DNA of 64,000 nt from Rhodobacterales bacterium (GCA_026400355.1 JAPLPE010000021.1:1-64000), one strand, 5' to 3'; positions 30,298 to 39,732 are shown, numbered from the stretch's first letter. Program-made: numbers and translations. The notes: generated by a model from the letters alone, not told the origin.

Positions 30298-31805
30298 GTT
30301 TCGGTGCGACCGGGGTCTGGGCCCGTCCGGCAGGATGGGTCGGCGCGCTGCATCCGGCGGTGCGGCTGATCCTGACGGTCGTGGCGGGCGCTGTGGCCGG
30401 ACTGGGGCAGGCGCCCTGGGGGGTCTGGCCGCTGACGCTGGCCGGGCTGGTCGTTATGCTGGCCCTCTTTGGGGCGCTGCCGGGGTGGAAGGCCGCCTTC
30501 TGGCGCGGCTGGGCCTTTGGCGCAGGCTACTTCGGGCTGACGCTGCACTGGATCGTCAACCCGTTTTACGTCGATGCGGCACGGGACGGGTGGATGGCAC
30601 CCTTTGCCTTGGTTTTCATGGCCTCGGGCATGGCGCTGTTCTGGGGGCTGGCCTTTGCCGTGGCCCGCGCGACGGGGCGAAGCTACTGGCGGCTCGTGGT
30701 CTTCTGGACCGGGGTCGAGGTGCTGCGGTCACTGATCCTGACCGGGTTTCCCTGGGTGCTGATCGGACATGTCTGGATGGGCACGCCTTTGGCGCAGATG
30801 GCCGCCTGGATCGGGCCGCACGGGCTGACGCTTTTCGCCTTGGCGCTCGCGGGGGCCATGGTGTGGTGCGGCTTGCGTGTCTGGCTGGCGGGACCGGTGG
30901 CCTTGGTCGCGGCGGGGTGGTTCCTGCTGGATCCAGGCCCGGCACCCGAGGCGACAGCCGATGCGCCGGTGATCCGGCTGGTACAGCCTAACATGCCACA
31001 GCATCAGAAGTTCGATCCCGACATGGTCCCGGTCTTCTACAACCGGATCATGAACCTGACGGCGCGCGAAGGCTCGCCTGATCTGGTCGTCTGGCCGGAA
31101 ACCGCGCTGCCCTGGCTTTTGGATCAGTCGGACGAGGTTTTGATGACCGCGTCGATGCAGGCGCGGGGCGTCCCGGTCGTCATGGGTATCCAGCGGCGTG
31201 AAGAAGGGCGCTACTTCAATTCCATGGTGCTGGTCGACCAGAACGGTCAAGTGACCGAAAAGTACGACAAGTATCACCTTGTTCCCTTTGGCGAATACGT
31301 TCCCTTTGGCGAACTGGCCGCGAGGTTCGATATCCACGGTCTCGCGTCGAGTGAGGGTGGCGGGTTCACGGCGGGGACGGGGCCCGCGATGTTCCACCTG
31401 CCAGGGATCGGGGCGGCGCTGCCGCTGATCTGCTATGAGGGCATCTTTGCCGAAGAGGTGAACGCGATGCCGGAACGGGCGCGGGTGATGCTCTTGGTTA
31501 CCAATGACGCCTGGTTCGGGCAGTTGGCGGGGCCTTATCAGCATCTGGCGCAGGGTCAGCTCAGGGCGATAGAGCAGGGCATCCCGATGGTGCGGGTGGC
31601 CAATACAGGTATTTCAGCCCTGATCGACGCCGAGGGGCGGATTCTTGGCGCGGTGCCTTTGGGCGAGGCGGGGACGCTTGATGTTCATCTGCCGCCTGCG
31701 AGAACGGCGACTTTCTACTCGCGGCTGGGGGACCTACCGGTGATTATGTTGCTGCTTGTCATGTCGGGCCTGTTTGTCGCATGGCGGACTCGTGATTCCG
31801 GTTGA
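30294..31805 (+). CDS. lnt: Apolipoprotein N-acyltransferase
   Basis: A 503-residue inner-membrane enzyme that N-acylates the terminal Cys of lipoproteins. The first 200 residues hold about six transmembrane helices; the nitrilase-like periplasmic domain carries the Glu-Lys-Cys triad: Glu in VVWPETALPW, Lys in VTEKYDKYHLVPFGEYVPFG and Cys in LPLICYEGIFAEE. GTG 30294 overlaps the corC stop, so translation is coupled. It closes the phoH-ybeY-corC-lnt unit. It relates to MlaA at 50 kb, which is a lipoprotein substrate class. Confidence 0.95.
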   Translation: MSFGATGVWARPAGWVGALHPAVRLILTVVAGAVAGLGQAPWGVWPLTLAGLVVMLALFGALPGWKAAFWRGWAFGAGYFGLTLHWIVNPFYVDAARDGWMAPFALVFMASGMALFWGLAFAVARATGRSYWRLVVFWTGVEVLRSLILTGFPWVLIGHVWMGTPLAQMAAWIGPHGLTLFALALAGAMVWCGLRVWLAGPVALVAAGWFLLDPGPAPEATADAPVIRLVQPNMPQHQKFDPDMVPVFYNRIMNLTAREGSPDLVVWPETALPWLLDQSDEVLMTASMQARGVPVVMGIQRREEGRYFNSMVLVDQNGQVTEKYDKYHLVPFGEYVPFGELAARFDIHGLASSEGGGFTAGTGPAMFHLPGIGAALPLICYEGIFAEEVNAMPERARVMLLVTNDAWFGQLAGPYQHLAQGQLRAIEQGIPMVRVANTGISALIDAEGRILGAVPLGEAGTLDVHLPPARTATFYSRLGDLPVIMLLLVMSGLFVAWRTRDSG

Positions 31806-31842
31806 CCCGGTGACCGGTCCCGCGTAGCCGACCCGGATGTTT

Positions 31843-31886
31843 CCGTCACAACGGCTTCCTGGCGTGACGGCCAATTTCAATGGAGC
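31843..31886 (+). promoter_or_regulatory. SAM/SAH riboswitch
   Basis: A perfect 7-bp stem CCGTCAC/GTGACGG (31843-31849 with 31864-31870) encloses the conserved loop AACGGCTTCCTGGC. It is followed by a short linker and ATGGAGC (31880-31886), whose GGAG is the metK ribosome-binding site and pairs with GCTTCC in the loop as the pseudoknot. This matches the SAM/SAH class known from Rhodobacterales metK leaders: ligand binding stabilises the pseudoknot and hides the ribosome-binding site 8 nt from the metK ATG at 31894. Confidence 0.93.
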
Positions 31887-31893
31887 GCTTCCC

Positions 31894-33075
31894 ATGGCAA
31901 GACAAGCCTACATTTTCACCTCGGAATCCGTATCCGAAGGGCACCCCGACAAATTGTGCGACCGGATTTCGGACGCCGTGCTTGACGCGTTCCTGACAGA
32001 GGAACCTACGGCACGCGTCGCCTGCGAGACCTTTGCCACCACCAACCGCGTTGTCATCGGCGGCGAAGTGGGCTTGACGGATCAGGCCCGTCTGCACGAG
32101 TTCATGGGGGATATCGACGCCATCGCCCGGGCCTGCATCAAGGATATCGGCTACGAGCAGGACAAGTTCCACCACGCGACCTGCGAGGTCACGAACCTCC
32201 TGCACGAACAGTCTGCGCATATCGCGCAGGGCGTGACGGGCGAGAAAGGCAAGGACGAAGGTGCCGGCGATCAGGGCATCATGTTCGGCTATGCCACGCG
32301 CGAAACCGAGCATCTTATGCCCGCCCCGATCCAGTATGCCCATGCGATCCTCAAGCGTCTGACCGAGGTCCGCAAATCCGGGCAGGAGCCGACGCTCCGA
32401 CCTGACGCCAAGAGCCAGATTTCCTTGCGCTATGACGGGGGCAAGCCAGTTGAAGTGACCTCAATCGTGCTGTCGACCCAGCATGAAAGCGAAAGGCAGA
32501 CGAGCGCCGATATCCGGGCCATCGTGGAACCCTATATCCGCGAAGTTCTGCCTGAAGCCTGGATCACCAAGGACACCAAGTGGTGGGTGAACCCGACCGG
32601 GACTTTTGTGATCGGGGGCCCTGATGGTGACACGGGCCTGACAGGGCGCAAGATCATCGTGGACACCTATGGTGGCGCGGCCCCGCATGGCGGCGGCGCA
32701 TTCTCGGGCAAGGATCCCACCAAGGTGGACCGTTCGGCCGCCTATGCCGCGCGCTATCTGGCCAAGAACGTCGTGGCGGCCGGTCTTGCCGACCGCTGCA
32801 CGATCCAGCTCAGCTATGCCATTGGCGTGGCGCGGCCGCTGTCGATCTATGCCGACCTGCATGGCACCGGGAATGTCTCCGAGGCCGAAATCGAGCGGGC
32901 GCTGGATCAGGTCATGGACCTCACGCCTCGCGGCATACGGACCCATCTTGGGCTGAACAAGCCGATCTATTCACGCACGGCTGCCTACGGGCATTTCGGT
33001 CGTGCGCCCGAGGCCGATGGCGGTTTTTCGTGGGAGCGGACGGATCTGGCCGAGGCGCTCAAGCGGGCTGTGTGA
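31894..33075 (+). CDS. metK: S-adenosylmethionine synthase
   Basis: 393 residues. It forms SAM from methionine and ATP. Motifs: [15 protein letters not shown] at the start, [12 protein letters not shown], and the P-loop-like [19 protein letters not shown] 31894 lies just after the riboswitch-occluded GGAG; the frame extends upstream through the riboswitch but that part is not coding. Regulation: translational feedback by the SAM/SAH riboswitch. The SAM it makes also feeds MiaB, TrmB, RsmD and the LuxI homologue in this window. Confidence 0.97.
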   Translation: MARQAYIFTSESVSEGHPDKLCDRISDAVLDAFLTEEPTARVACETFATTNRVVIGGEVGLTDQARLHEFMGDIDAIARACIKDIGYEQDKFHHATCEVTNLLHEQSAHIAQGVTGEKGKDEGAGDQGIMFGYATRETEHLMPAPIQYAHAILKRLTEVRKSGQEPTLRPDAKSQISLRYDGGKPVEVTSIVLSTQHESERQTSADIRAIVEPYIREVLPEAWITKDTKWWVNPTGTFVIGGPDGDTGLTGRKIIVDTYGGAAPHGGGAFSGKDPTKVDRSAAYAARYLAKNVVAAGLADRCTIQLSYAIGVARPLSIYADLHGTGNVSEAEIERALDQVMDLTPRGIRTHLGLNKPIYSRTAAYGHFGRAPEADGGFSWERTDLAEALKRAV

Positions 33076-33085
33076 TTGACCTGAG

Positions 33086-33170
33086 GGGGCGGGGTGAACC
33101 CCACCCTACGCGTGCGACCGGCGTAATGCCGGTATTTGATCTGAAGGGCAGGGCGGGTTACACCCGCCCT
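33086..33170. repeat. Dispersed palindromic repeat, family B, two copies
   Basis: Copy 1 (33086-33110) is GGGGCGGGGTGAACCCC followed by ACCCTACG. Copy 2 (33150-33170) is a perfect AGGGCGGGT-TAC-ACCCGCCCT hairpin. Both are preceded by a GA(T/C)CTGA motif. They lie between metK and queF. Relatives of the core are at 44356, 57335, 57403 and 59828. Confidence 0.7.
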
Positions 33171-33192
33171 GAACGTTTGAGGGGACTGGATA

Positions 33193-33657
33193 GTGGTAAA
33201 GACGGATGTAACCGGGCTGACGCAACTGGGTGCCGAAAGCGCGGTTCCTGTCAGTCCGGAGACGGCGGTTCTGGAACGGGTGCCGGCAACCCATGCCGGG
33301 AAGAAGTACGTCGTCCGTTTCACTGCGCCCGAGTTCACCTCTCTTTGCCCGATGACGGGGCAGCCCGATTTTGCGCATATCGTGATCGACTATGTGCCCG
33401 GCGAATGGCTGGTCGAAAGCAAGTCGCTCAAGCTCTTCTTCTTTTCTTTCCGCAATCACGGGGCGTTCCACGAGGATTGCACGCTTGATATCGCCAAGCG
33501 GCTTGTTGATCTCTTGGATCCGCAATGGCTGCGGATCGGGGCTTACTGGTATCCGCGCGGCGGTATTCCGATTGATGTGTTCTGGCAGACGGGTGCCCCG
33601 CTGGACGGGGTCTGGCTGCCCGATCAGGGTGTAGCGACCTATCGCGGGCGGGGCTAG
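33193..33657 (+). CDS. queF: NADPH-dependent 7-cyano-7-deazaguanine reductase
   Basis: 154 residues, the short (unimodular) QueF. It reduces preQ0 to preQ1 in queuosine synthesis. The catalytic Cys lies in [16 protein letters not shown] and the QueF motif with substrate Glu in a [20 protein letters not shown] block. GTG 33193 is the likely start, with only GGGGA about 8 nt upstream. The presence of queF without queC, queD or queE in the window means the rest of the pathway is elsewhere. Confidence 0.95.
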   Translation: MVKTDVTGLTQLGAESAVPVSPETAVLERVPATHAGKKYVVRFTAPEFTSLCPMTGQPDFAHIVIDYVPGEWLVESKSLKLFFFSFRNHGAFHEDCTLDIAKRLVDLLDPQWLRIGAYWYPRGGIPIDVFWQTGAPLDGVWLPDQGVATYRGRG

Positions 33658-33775
33658 AGCGCGGGCAGGGGGCTCTGCACCCCCGCGGGTGCCACGCGTC
33701 CCTCGGGATATCTGAGGCCAAGAGAAGCAGGGGGAAGGCAATTGCCCTCCCGGCACCGGAAAGGGGAGCGGCGCC

Positions 33776-34297
33776 ATGCAGCGTGTCATGATTCTGGGGG
33801 GGCCGGGTGCCGGCAAATCCACCATGGCGCGCGAAATCGGTGCCTGGAAGGGGATACCCGTGATCCATATGGACCCGATGTACTGGAAACCACATTGGGT
33901 GCAACGGGCCCCCGAAGAGACCATGGCCCTCGTAACCGAGGCAGCGGCACGGCCGCGCTGGATCATCGACGGCAACCATCTTTCCAGTTTTGCGATGCGG
34001 GCCGCGCGGGCGGATGTGGTGATCTTTCTGGACCTTCCCGTCTGGCAGCGGATCGGCCGGCTGTTCCGGCGGCGCTGGCAGTATCGCGGGCAGGTCCGGC
34101 CCGGCATGCCAGAGGGCTGCACCGAGCGTCTGACGCTGCCGTTTCTGTGGTTTGCGCTGCGCTATCGGTCAGATGGCCGGCAACGCACGAAGGCCCTGCT
34201 CCGGGAATGGGAGGGGCGGTTGTGGGTCGTGAAACTGCGCACCGCAGAGGAGGCCGAGGTCTTTCTGTCCGGTCTCGCCGGGGAGAGGAAGGGTTGA
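33776..34297 (+). CDS. P-loop NTPase, adenylate-kinase-like (FlaR-type)
   Basis: 173 residues. Walker A GGPGAGKST opens the protein; IHMDPMYWKPHW and RWIIDGNHLSSF are the conserved blocks of proteins annotated as DNA topology modulation protein FlaR or as putative adenylate kinases. The real substrate is unclear. A GGGGAG ribosome-binding site precedes ATG 33776. It stands between queF and trmB on the same strand with gaps of about 60 to 120 bp. Confidence 0.8.
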   Translation: MQRVMILGGPGAGKSTMAREIGAWKGIPVIHMDPMYWKPHWVQRAPEETMALVTEAAARPRWIIDGNHLSSFAMRAARADVVIFLDLPVWQRIGRLFRRRWQYRGQVRPGMPEGCTERLTLPFLWFALRYRSDGRQRTKALLREWEGRLWVVKLRTAEEAEVFLSGLAGERKG

Positions 34298-34357
34298 CTT
34301 CGTGCAGCCTTGGCGGCATGCCGCAGGGCTGCCTTCCCCGTCTGACCGGACCCGAGA

Positions 34358-35062
34358 ATGACCGAGAACCTGCATCCCGATGGCACCGTCTGGCGCAACT
34401 TCTATGGCCGCCTCAAGGGCAAGACCATGCGTGCGACGCAGAAAGGGTATCTGGAGGAGGATCTGTCGGCGCTCTCCCCCGGGCCGGTGTCGCGCGAGGA
34501 GAACCCGGACCGTGTGCCTCTGGATGTGGACGCGCTTTTTTGCGGGCGGCCCCTGTGGCTCGAGATCGGGTTCGGCGGCGGAGAGCATCTGGTGCATATG
34601 GCGGCCCGCTATCCGGAGATCGGTCTGATCGGGGCAGAGCCGTTTGTGAACGGCGTGGCCATGCTGCTGGGCAAGATCCGGGCGGCGGGCGTCACGAACC
34701 TTGCGGTTCATCCGGGGGATGTGCGGGACCTTTTTGATGTGCTGCCCGCCGGGGTGGTGAAGAAGGCTTTTCTGAACTATCCCGATCCCTGGCCCAAGAA
34801 CCGCCACCACCGGCGGCGGTTTGTCAGCCCGGACTATCTTGCCGGACTGGTGCGGGTCATGGCCCCGGGGGCCGAGTTCCGGGTGGCGACCGATATTCCC
34901 GATTATGTGCGACAGACCCTGGTTGAAGTGCCCAAGGCAGGGTTCATCCGAGAGGACCAGCCCATCGGAGAGGCCTGGGAGGACTGGGTTTCGACGCGCT
35001 ATGAGCAGAAGGCGCTGCGCGAGGGGCGGGTTCCGCACTATCTGACGTTCCGGCGCGGGTGA
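34358..35062 (+). CDS. trmB: tRNA (guanine-N7-)-methyltransferase
   Basis: A 234-residue SAM-dependent methyltransferase that makes m7G46 in tRNA. SAM site: [16 protein letters not shown]; the TrmB hallmark [17 protein letters not shown] and the C-terminal [10 protein letters not shown] are present. Length is normal. It lies on the same strand as the upstream P-loop protein and aroA downstream. Confidence 0.95.
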   Translation: MTENLHPDGTVWRNFYGRLKGKTMRATQKGYLEEDLSALSPGPVSREENPDRVPLDVDALFCGRPLWLEIGFGGGEHLVHMAARYPEIGLIGAEPFVNGVAMLLGKIRAAGVTNLAVHPGDVRDLFDVLPAGVVKKAFLNYPDPWPKNRHHRRRFVSPDYLAGLVRVMAPGAEFRVATDIPDYVRQTLVEVPKAGFIREDQPIGEAWEDWVSTRYEQKALREGRVPHYLTFRRG

Positions 35063-35223
35063 CGGGGCGCAAACTCCCTCAAGGGAATTTGCCAAGACTC
35101 TTGCAAGTGTTTGGTCAGGCGGGCCGGGTGTGCCTTTTTTCCCTGGGGACCGGGGCAGGCCGTGGACGCCTGACGCGGGCTGGTCTAGATAGCAGGCCGC
35201 AACAGAACAGGCGAGGTAACCCC

Positions 35224-36573
35224 ATGTCCGGCCACGGCACACCCATTCCGATGACGTCCCGCAAGGGGTCCGCTCTCAAGGGCGAGGCGCATGTGCCGGG
35301 GGACAAGTCGATCTCGCACCGGTCCCTGATTCTGGGCGCGTTGTCGGTGGGCGAGACCCGGATCGAGGGGCTGCTGGAAGGCGAGGACGTGATCGACACG
35401 GCCAAGGCCATGCGGGCCTTTGGGGCCGAGGTGACGGATCATGGCGGTGCGCTTTGGACGGTGCAGGGCGTCGGCGTGGGCGGGTTTGCCGAGCCGTCGC
35501 AGGTGATCGATTGCGGGAATTCGGGGACGGGCGTGCGGTTGATCATGGGGGCGATGGCGACGTCACCGATTACGGCGACCTTTACGGGAGATGCCTCGCT
35601 GTGTGGCCGGCCGATGGGGCGGGTGACGGATCCGCTGGCGCTGTTCGGGGCACGGTCCTATGGGCGCAAGGGCGGGCGGTTGCCGATGACGATTGTCGGC
35701 GCGGCGGATCCGGTGCCGGTGCGCTACACGACGCCGGTGCCTTCGGCGCAGGTCAAGTCGGCGGTGCTGCTGGCCGGGCTGAATGCGCCGGGCGAAACGG
35801 TGGTGATCGAGAAGGAAGCGACGCGGGACCATTCGGAGCGGATGTTGGCGGGGTTCGGAGCCAAACTGACGGTGGAGACGTTTCCGGAGGGGCGGGTCAT
35901 CACGCTGAAGGGGCAGCCTGAACTGAAGCCGCAGCACATCGTTGTGCCGCGCGATCCGTCGTCGGCCGCGTTTCCGGTTTGCGCGGCGCTGATAGCGGAA
36001 GGGTCGGATGTGCTGGTGCCAAATATCGGGCTGAACCCGACGCGGGCGGGGTTGTTTACCACGCTCCGCGAGATGGGGGCGGACCTGACCTATGAGAATC
36101 TGCGCGAGGAAGGGGGCGAGCCCGTGGCCGACCTGCGTGCGAGGTTTTCGCCTGATCTGCAGGGGATCGAGGTTCCCCCCGAGCGTGCGGCGAGCATGAT
36201 CGATGAGTATCCTGTGCTGTCCGTGGTGGCGTCCTTTGCAGGGGGGGTGACCGTGATGCGGGGGGTCAAGGAGTTGCGGGTCAAGGAAAGCGACCGGATC
36301 GATTCGATGGCCAAGGGGCTGCGGGCGGCCGGGATCACGGTGGAAGAGGGCGAGGACTGGTGGATCGTGCATGGGCGCGGGTTTGGTCAGGTGCCGGGCG
36401 GGGTGACTGTGGCGACGAAACTGGATCACCGGATTGCCATGTCGTTCATCGTGATGGGTCTTGCGACCGAGAAGCCGATGACCGTGGATGACGGGAGCCC
36501 GATTGCGACGTCCTTTCCGGTATTCGAGCCGTTGATGGCGGCGCTCGGGGCCACGATCACCCGGGGGGCGTGA
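35224..36573 (+). CDS. aroA: 3-phosphoshikimate 1-carboxyvinyltransferase (EPSP synthase)
   Basis: 449 residues, step six of the shikimate pathway. Motifs: [16 protein letters not shown] at the N-terminus, [14 protein letters not shown], and [16 protein letters not shown]. Within the active-site loop the glyphosate-contacting Gly position reads LINAG-less GNSGTG, and its Ala/Gly class I versus II status should be taken from alignment. ATG 35224 follows GAGG; homology begins there, and the in-frame extension to 35059 overlaps trmB. aroA is followed 3 bp later by a small unknown gene, then cmk, the usual aroA-cmk neighbourhood. Confidence 0.95.
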   Translation: MSGHGTPIPMTSRKGSALKGEAHVPGDKSISHRSLILGALSVGETRIEGLLEGEDVIDTAKAMRAFGAEVTDHGGALWTVQGVGVGGFAEPSQVIDCGNSGTGVRLIMGAMATSPITATFTGDASLCGRPMGRVTDPLALFGARSYGRKGGRLPMTIVGAADPVPVRYTTPVPSAQVKSAVLLAGLNAPGETVVIEKEATRDHSERMLAGFGAKLTVETFPEGRVITLKGQPELKPQHIVVPRDPSSAAFPVCAALIAEGSDVLVPNIGLNPTRAGLFTTLREMGADLTYENLREEGGEPVADLRARFSPDLQGIEVPPERAASMIDEYPVLSVVASFAGGVTVMRGVKELRVKESDRIDSMAKGLRAAGITVEEGEDWWIVHGRGFGQVPGGVTVATKLDHRIAMSFIVMGLATEKPMTVDDGSPIATSFPVFEPLMAALGATITRGA

Positions 36574-36576
36574 GGC

Positions 36577-36969
36577 ATGGAGCCTTTCCTCGGGTCCTGG
36601 GCATTGGTGCCGGAGCTGTCGCATTACAGCGACGGAATTCCACCAGAATCAGGGCTTTACAGGATTTCTGAGAGTGAGGGCGAGGCGCGGTTCACGGTGG
36701 ATTGGGTCAAGGACGGGGTGCCGTTCAGTGTGACTTTTGCTGCGCCTTTGGACGGGACTTCGGCGCGGACGATGTTTCCGGGGGTGGACCGGTTCTGGCT
36801 GGAGACCGGGACGGGGACGCTGGTGACAGTGGCAAAGGGCGGCGGGGCCGTGGTGGCGCGGGCGGTGCGGCGGGTGTCGGGGGACTGGTCGCTGTTGTCG
36901 GTTCTGCAGGAGAATGCGGACGGGCACGGGGGCTGGGTGCGAATCTTTCAGGTGTACCGACGGGTTTGA
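36577..36969 (+). CDS. Conserved protein of unknown function
   Basis: 130 residues. It begins MEPFLGSWALVPELSHYSDG, a lipocalin-like opening strand, and is rich in beta strands after that (FTVDWVKDGVPFSVTF, VRIFQVYRRV). No signal peptide and no catalytic motif. The start is 3 nt after the aroA stop, so it is probably cotranscribed. Beta-barrel ligand binding is a guess. Confidence 0.65.
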   Translation: MEPFLGSWALVPELSHYSDGIPPESGLYRISESEGEARFTVDWVKDGVPFSVTFAAPLDGTSARTMFPGVDRFWLETGTGTLVTVAKGGGAVVARAVRRVSGDWSLLSVLQENADGHGGWVRIFQVYRRV

Positions 36970-37024
36970 TTCTGCCGGGGCGGGTCCGGTGCGGGGGGTG
37001 TCCTTGCATGATGGGTGTAAGCTA

Positions 37025-37038
37025 ATGTTTTAAAACAT
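37025..37038. repeat. Perfect 14-bp AT palindrome
   Basis: ATGTTTTAAAACAT, perfectly symmetric and in a short AT-rich stretch (37021-37045), directly ahead of the 11-bp tandem repeats. It may be an operator or a breathing element; no adjacent gene starts here. Confidence 0.5.
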
Positions 37039-37048
37039 ATAAAGGGCT

Positions 37049-37114
37049 CGGTATCTTGTCGGTATCGCGTCGGTATCGCGTCGGTATTACGTCGGTATTG
37101 CGTCGGTATCTTTC
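37049..37114. repeat. Six tandem 11-bp repeats, CGGTATCGCGT type
   Basis: Units: CGGTATCTTGT, CGGTATCGCGT twice, CGGTATTACGT, CGGTATTGCGT, CGGTATCTTTC. They start at 37049, 37060, 37071, 37082, 37093 and 37104. The array lies between two convergent 3' ends. The period matches one helical turn, so the units face the same side of DNA. Function unknown. Confidence 0.85.
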
Positions 37115-37161
37115 GGACGGCGCGTTAACGGGATGGTGACCTCCCGGGTTTCGGGAAGTCG

Positions 37162-37632
37162 TCAGGGTCGCCTGATCCGGTAAACGCGGCATGAAGGCTG
37201 CGTGCCGCAAGTGACACCGCGTAACCCGTCAGTCTGCCGACGGCATGGGCCTTTCGCCGACCCTTGAACCACCATCAGAAGGTATCCGTCGGCGTCCTGC
37301 ACCAGAAACTCGCGCTGGCTGCCGAGGCGGCTGCGCAAGTCGCGCCATTTCTCGTGCAGGTCAACACAGAGGGGCCAGTTCAAGGCGGTCTGCGCCTGTC
37401 GGACCACGTCCACATCGGCCACATAGATCTTGATGATCCTGCCGCGCCGGAAGGGCGGGTCGAGCAGGACGGTTTCCCAGTCGCCGTCGCGTTCGTAGAT
37501 CATGACCTGCGCGCCTTCGGGACGGGTCTGGCAGGCGAATTTCTGACCGGGGCCGGTGAAGGCAGCGGTAAAGCCCAGCGGCCCGGTCCAGAAAGCGAGG
37601 CTGCGGGGATAGTCCGAGACCATGAAGTTCAA
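37162..37632 (-). CDS. VOC-family protein with odd ends
   Basis: 156 residues. The core (VSDYPRSLAFWTGPLGFTAAF, then FRRGRIIKIYVADVDVV, ending VQDADGYLLMVVQ) is a glyoxalase/bleomycin-resistance-like VOC fold. The start is weak: TTG 37632 with a stop just upstream and no good ribosome-binding site; usual N-terminal strand residues (NLMV) appear in another frame. After the normal end about 35 extra residues follow, suggesting a lost stop. It may be decaying. Confidence 0.55.
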   Translation of the reverse strand: MNFMVSDYPRSLAFWTGPLGFTAAFTGPGQKFACQTRPEGAQVMIYERDGDWETVLLDPPFRRGRIIKIYVADVDVVRQAQTALNWPLCVDLHEKWRDLRSRLGSQREFLVQDADGYLLMVVQGSAKGPCRRQTDGLRGVTCGTQPSCRVYRIRRP

Positions 37633-37773
37633 CCATCAGATTGGCCCAAGGGCGGGAGGGGGACCTGTGCCCATCGGGTGATCCATTCAGCCCGGCGGGC
37701 AGAGGGGTTTCCGCAATGCCGTGGTTTGGGTTAGGCGTAGGGGACGGCAGGCCGGGTGGAAAGGGAGCGGGGC

Positions 37774-38391
37774 GTGGCATTTACGGTGGCAATCGACGGG
37801 CCTGCGGCGGCGGGCAAGGGGACGATCTCCAAGGCCGTGGCGGCCCGGTTCGGGTTTGCGCATCTGGATACCGGGCTTCTGTATCGGGCCGTCGGGGCGA
37901 AGGTGATTGCGGGGGCCGATCCGGTGGAGGCTGCCCTGGCCTTGCAGCCCGATGATCTGGCGGGCGAAGGGCTGCGGTCGCCTGCCGTGGCCGATGCGGC
38001 GAGCCGGGTGGCGGCCATCCCGGACGTGCGGGCCGTGCTGGTGGAGTTCCAGCGCGCCTTTGCCCGGCGCGAGGGGGGGGCGGTTCTGGACGGGCGGGAT
38101 ATCGGGACGGTGATCTGCCCTGAAGCCGAGGTAAAGCTGTTTGTCACGGCGAGTCCCGACGCCCGGGCCGGGCGGCGCTATGCCGAACTGGTTGAGCGGG
38201 GGATGGAGGCGACCCCGGAAGGCGTGCTGGCCGATGTGGAGGCGCGGGATGCGCGGGATTCGGGGCGGGCGGTGGCCCCGCTGCGGCCAGCAGAGGGTGC
38301 AGTGGTGATTGATACCTCGGGCCTGACGGTGGCGGATGCGGTGGCTGCGGCGACTGCGGTGGTTCGGGCGGTGCTGGACGGAAGGGGTTGA
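37774..38391 (+). CDS. cmk: (d)CMP kinase
   Basis: 205 residues from GTG 37774, preceded by AAAGGGAGCGGGG; an upstream in-frame GTG at 37756 is possible. P-loop [25 protein letters not shown] and the active-site block [17 protein letters not shown] identify cytidylate kinase, which phosphorylates CMP and dCMP. It follows aroA as usual, but rpsA, its frequent downstream partner, is absent; instead there is a degenerate stretch. Confidence 0.93.
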   Translation: MAFTVAIDGPAAAGKGTISKAVAARFGFAHLDTGLLYRAVGAKVIAGADPVEAALALQPDDLAGEGLRSPAVADAASRVAAIPDVRAVLVEFQRAFARREGGAVLDGRDIGTVICPEAEVKLFVTASPDARAGRRYAELVERGMEATPEGVLADVEARDARDSGRAVAPLRPAEGAVVIDTSGLTVADAVAAATAVVRAVLDGRG

Positions 38392-38493
38392 ATTGCAGGT
38401 GGATGAGGGGTGCAAGTTCTTTCGAAGAGACTTGGAAAACCCACTGGAGGAGTTTTGGGGAAGCGCGGCGTGGGTTTGGTCTGAAGGGCCGTA

Positions 38494-38732
38494 CTGCTGA
38501 TCGGCCACCCAGAGGAGGGCGGCGAGAAGCTGATCGGGCGAGTCATGGACGACGTCAGGCCCGCCGGGGATCAAGGCCAGTTGCGCGCCACGGAGTTCGG
38601 CCATTCGTTCGCCATAGCAGCGCAGCACGGGGAGGCTGCTGTCTTTGGCATGGATGAAGGTGCCGGGGATCGGGGGCAGCGGGCCGTTCTGCAGCGTGAG
38701 CGGGCCATCGAGGGCGCGCACCGCCCCTAGCC
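38494..38732 (-). pseudogene. Possible relic of an alpha/beta hydrolase C-terminus
   Basis: The minus frame reads PPIPGTFIHAKDSSLPVL, then LRGAQLALIPGGPDVVHDSP, DQLLAALLWVADQ, the layout of the last third of an alpha/beta hydrolase (Asp then His loop), although the His loop appears as GPDVVHD and no start or nucleophile region remains. The gap 38392-38726 holds nothing else that I can support. Confidence 0.3.
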
Positions 38733-39116
38733 ACGCCGGACGGGAAAGAGGGCGCGCAGGGCCGGGTCGCGGAGCCAGAGGCCGCCCCACATGATGACGC
38801 CAAGGTAGATGCCGAAGAGCGTGTGGGATGCCAGCGGGCTTCCTGCGCGGAGCTGGGTCGTCATGGCGCCGCCGAGGATGGCCATCATCAGGACTGCGCC
38901 GAGGACCGATGTCTGCGGGATCAGGAAAAGCACGGTGCAGAGGAGTTCGAGGCCGCCAATGAGGATAATCGGCGCATCGGGCCAGCCAAGGGCGGCCATG
39001 GTTTCCTGTGCCACAGGCATGCCAAGGAGTTTGGGCGCGACAGAGGCGCCGAGCATGAAGAGGGCGAAGAAGCCCGAAAGTCCCCAGCCGATGCGGGACA
39101 TGGTGGTGGGGGACAT
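38727..39116 (-). CDS. DoxX-family membrane protein
   Basis: 129 residues with four transmembrane helices: WGLSGFFALFMLGASVAPKL, IILIGGLELLCTVLFLIP, VLGAVLMMAILGGAMTT and LFGIYLGVIMWGGLWL. The DoxX-like fold is shared by proteins of unknown or varied function. ATG 39116 follows AAAGGA by 6 nt. It is divergent from an ArsR-type gene, which probably regulates it. Confidence 0.82.
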   Translation of the reverse strand: MSPTTMSRIGWGLSGFFALFMLGASVAPKLLGMPVAQETMAALGWPDAPIILIGGLELLCTVLFLIPQTSVLGAVLMMAILGGAMTTQLRAGSPLASHTLFGIYLGVIMWGGLWLRDPALRALFPVRRG

Positions 39117-39204
39117 CGGGGTTCCTTTCCGGGTCAAGGTTGCGGGGACAGTCTTAACCGTTCCGGGCGGGATGGCAAAAACTTCCGATACCGGGTTGAC
39201 GTGA

Positions 39205-39228
39205 CATATATTCACATTGATGTATATT
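39205..39228. promoter_or_regulatory. Candidate ArsR operator between doxX-like and arsR-like genes
   Basis: An AT-rich imperfect dyad centred on ACAT-TG-ATGT, flanked by ATATT and ATATT-like arms, between two divergent genes and touching the arsR-type start. ArsR/SmtB family operators are AT-rich 12-2-12 dyads; this fits loosely. Confidence 0.4.
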
Positions 39229-39231
39229 TCC

Positions 39232-39565
39232 ATGAGTGGATATCCGCGGCTCTTGGCTGTTCTGGCGGACCCGGCCCGCGCGCAGATTCTTGCGGCCATC
39301 GGAACGGGCGAGGTTTCGGTGGGTGAGATCGTGGAGAAGGTCGCCGTCCGGCAATCGGGCGTGTCGCGCCATTTGCGCATCCTGCATGAGGCGGGGGTGG
39401 TGCAGGTGCGCCCGGACGGGGCGCGGCGGCTTTATGCGCTGCGGCCCGCGGCGTTCATCGAACTTGACGGCTGGCTGGAGGGGTACCGGGCACTGTGGAC
39501 GACACGGCCGGTTCGGGGCGGCTTTGGCGGCACAGGACGACAGGGACGGGGAGAGCGGGACATGA
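39232..39565 (+). pseudogene. ArsR-type regulator with C-terminal frameshift
   Basis: A normal winged-helix start (PRLLAVLADPARAQILAAIG, VAVRQSGVSRHLRILHEAGVV) is in frame from ATG 39232 up to YRALW. Beyond about 39500 the expected tail (RFGAALAAQDDRDGESG, stop 39563-39565) is found in another frame. The original frame continues to 39639 with unrelated sequence. The DNA-binding domain is complete, so an altered but functional protein is possible. Divergent from DoxX. Confidence 0.65.
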
Positions 39566-39572
39566 CGGACGC

Positions 39573-39650
39573 GATGCCGTGTGGACGGACCGGTCCGTGG
39601 CGGGGCACGAGAGCCAGTTGCGCAATCTTGATGCGCTGATGGCGCGGTAG
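39573..39650 (+). pseudogene. Short relic resembling an SRPBCC C-terminus
   Basis: DAVWTDRSVAGHESQLRNLD followed by ALMAR and a stop resembles the last helix of AHSA1-type proteins, often encoded after ArsR genes. No 5' part exists. Low certainty. Confidence 0.3.
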
Positions 39651-39732
39651 TTTCGGGTCGGGGTCTGCGGGCGGTTTCATGTGGCGCACGACTCGGTTAG
39701 GGTGTGCCCGGTTCAAGAGGGACGGGGCAGGC

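Noticed and set aside
36970-37161. CRISPR-like array
   Set aside because: 11-bp units without spacers are a simple tandem repeat, not a CRISPR.
37022-37210. Minus-strand ORF with RYRRNTD-like repeats
   Set aside because: The peptide repeat is just the 11-bp DNA array read in frame; no ribosome-binding site or homology.
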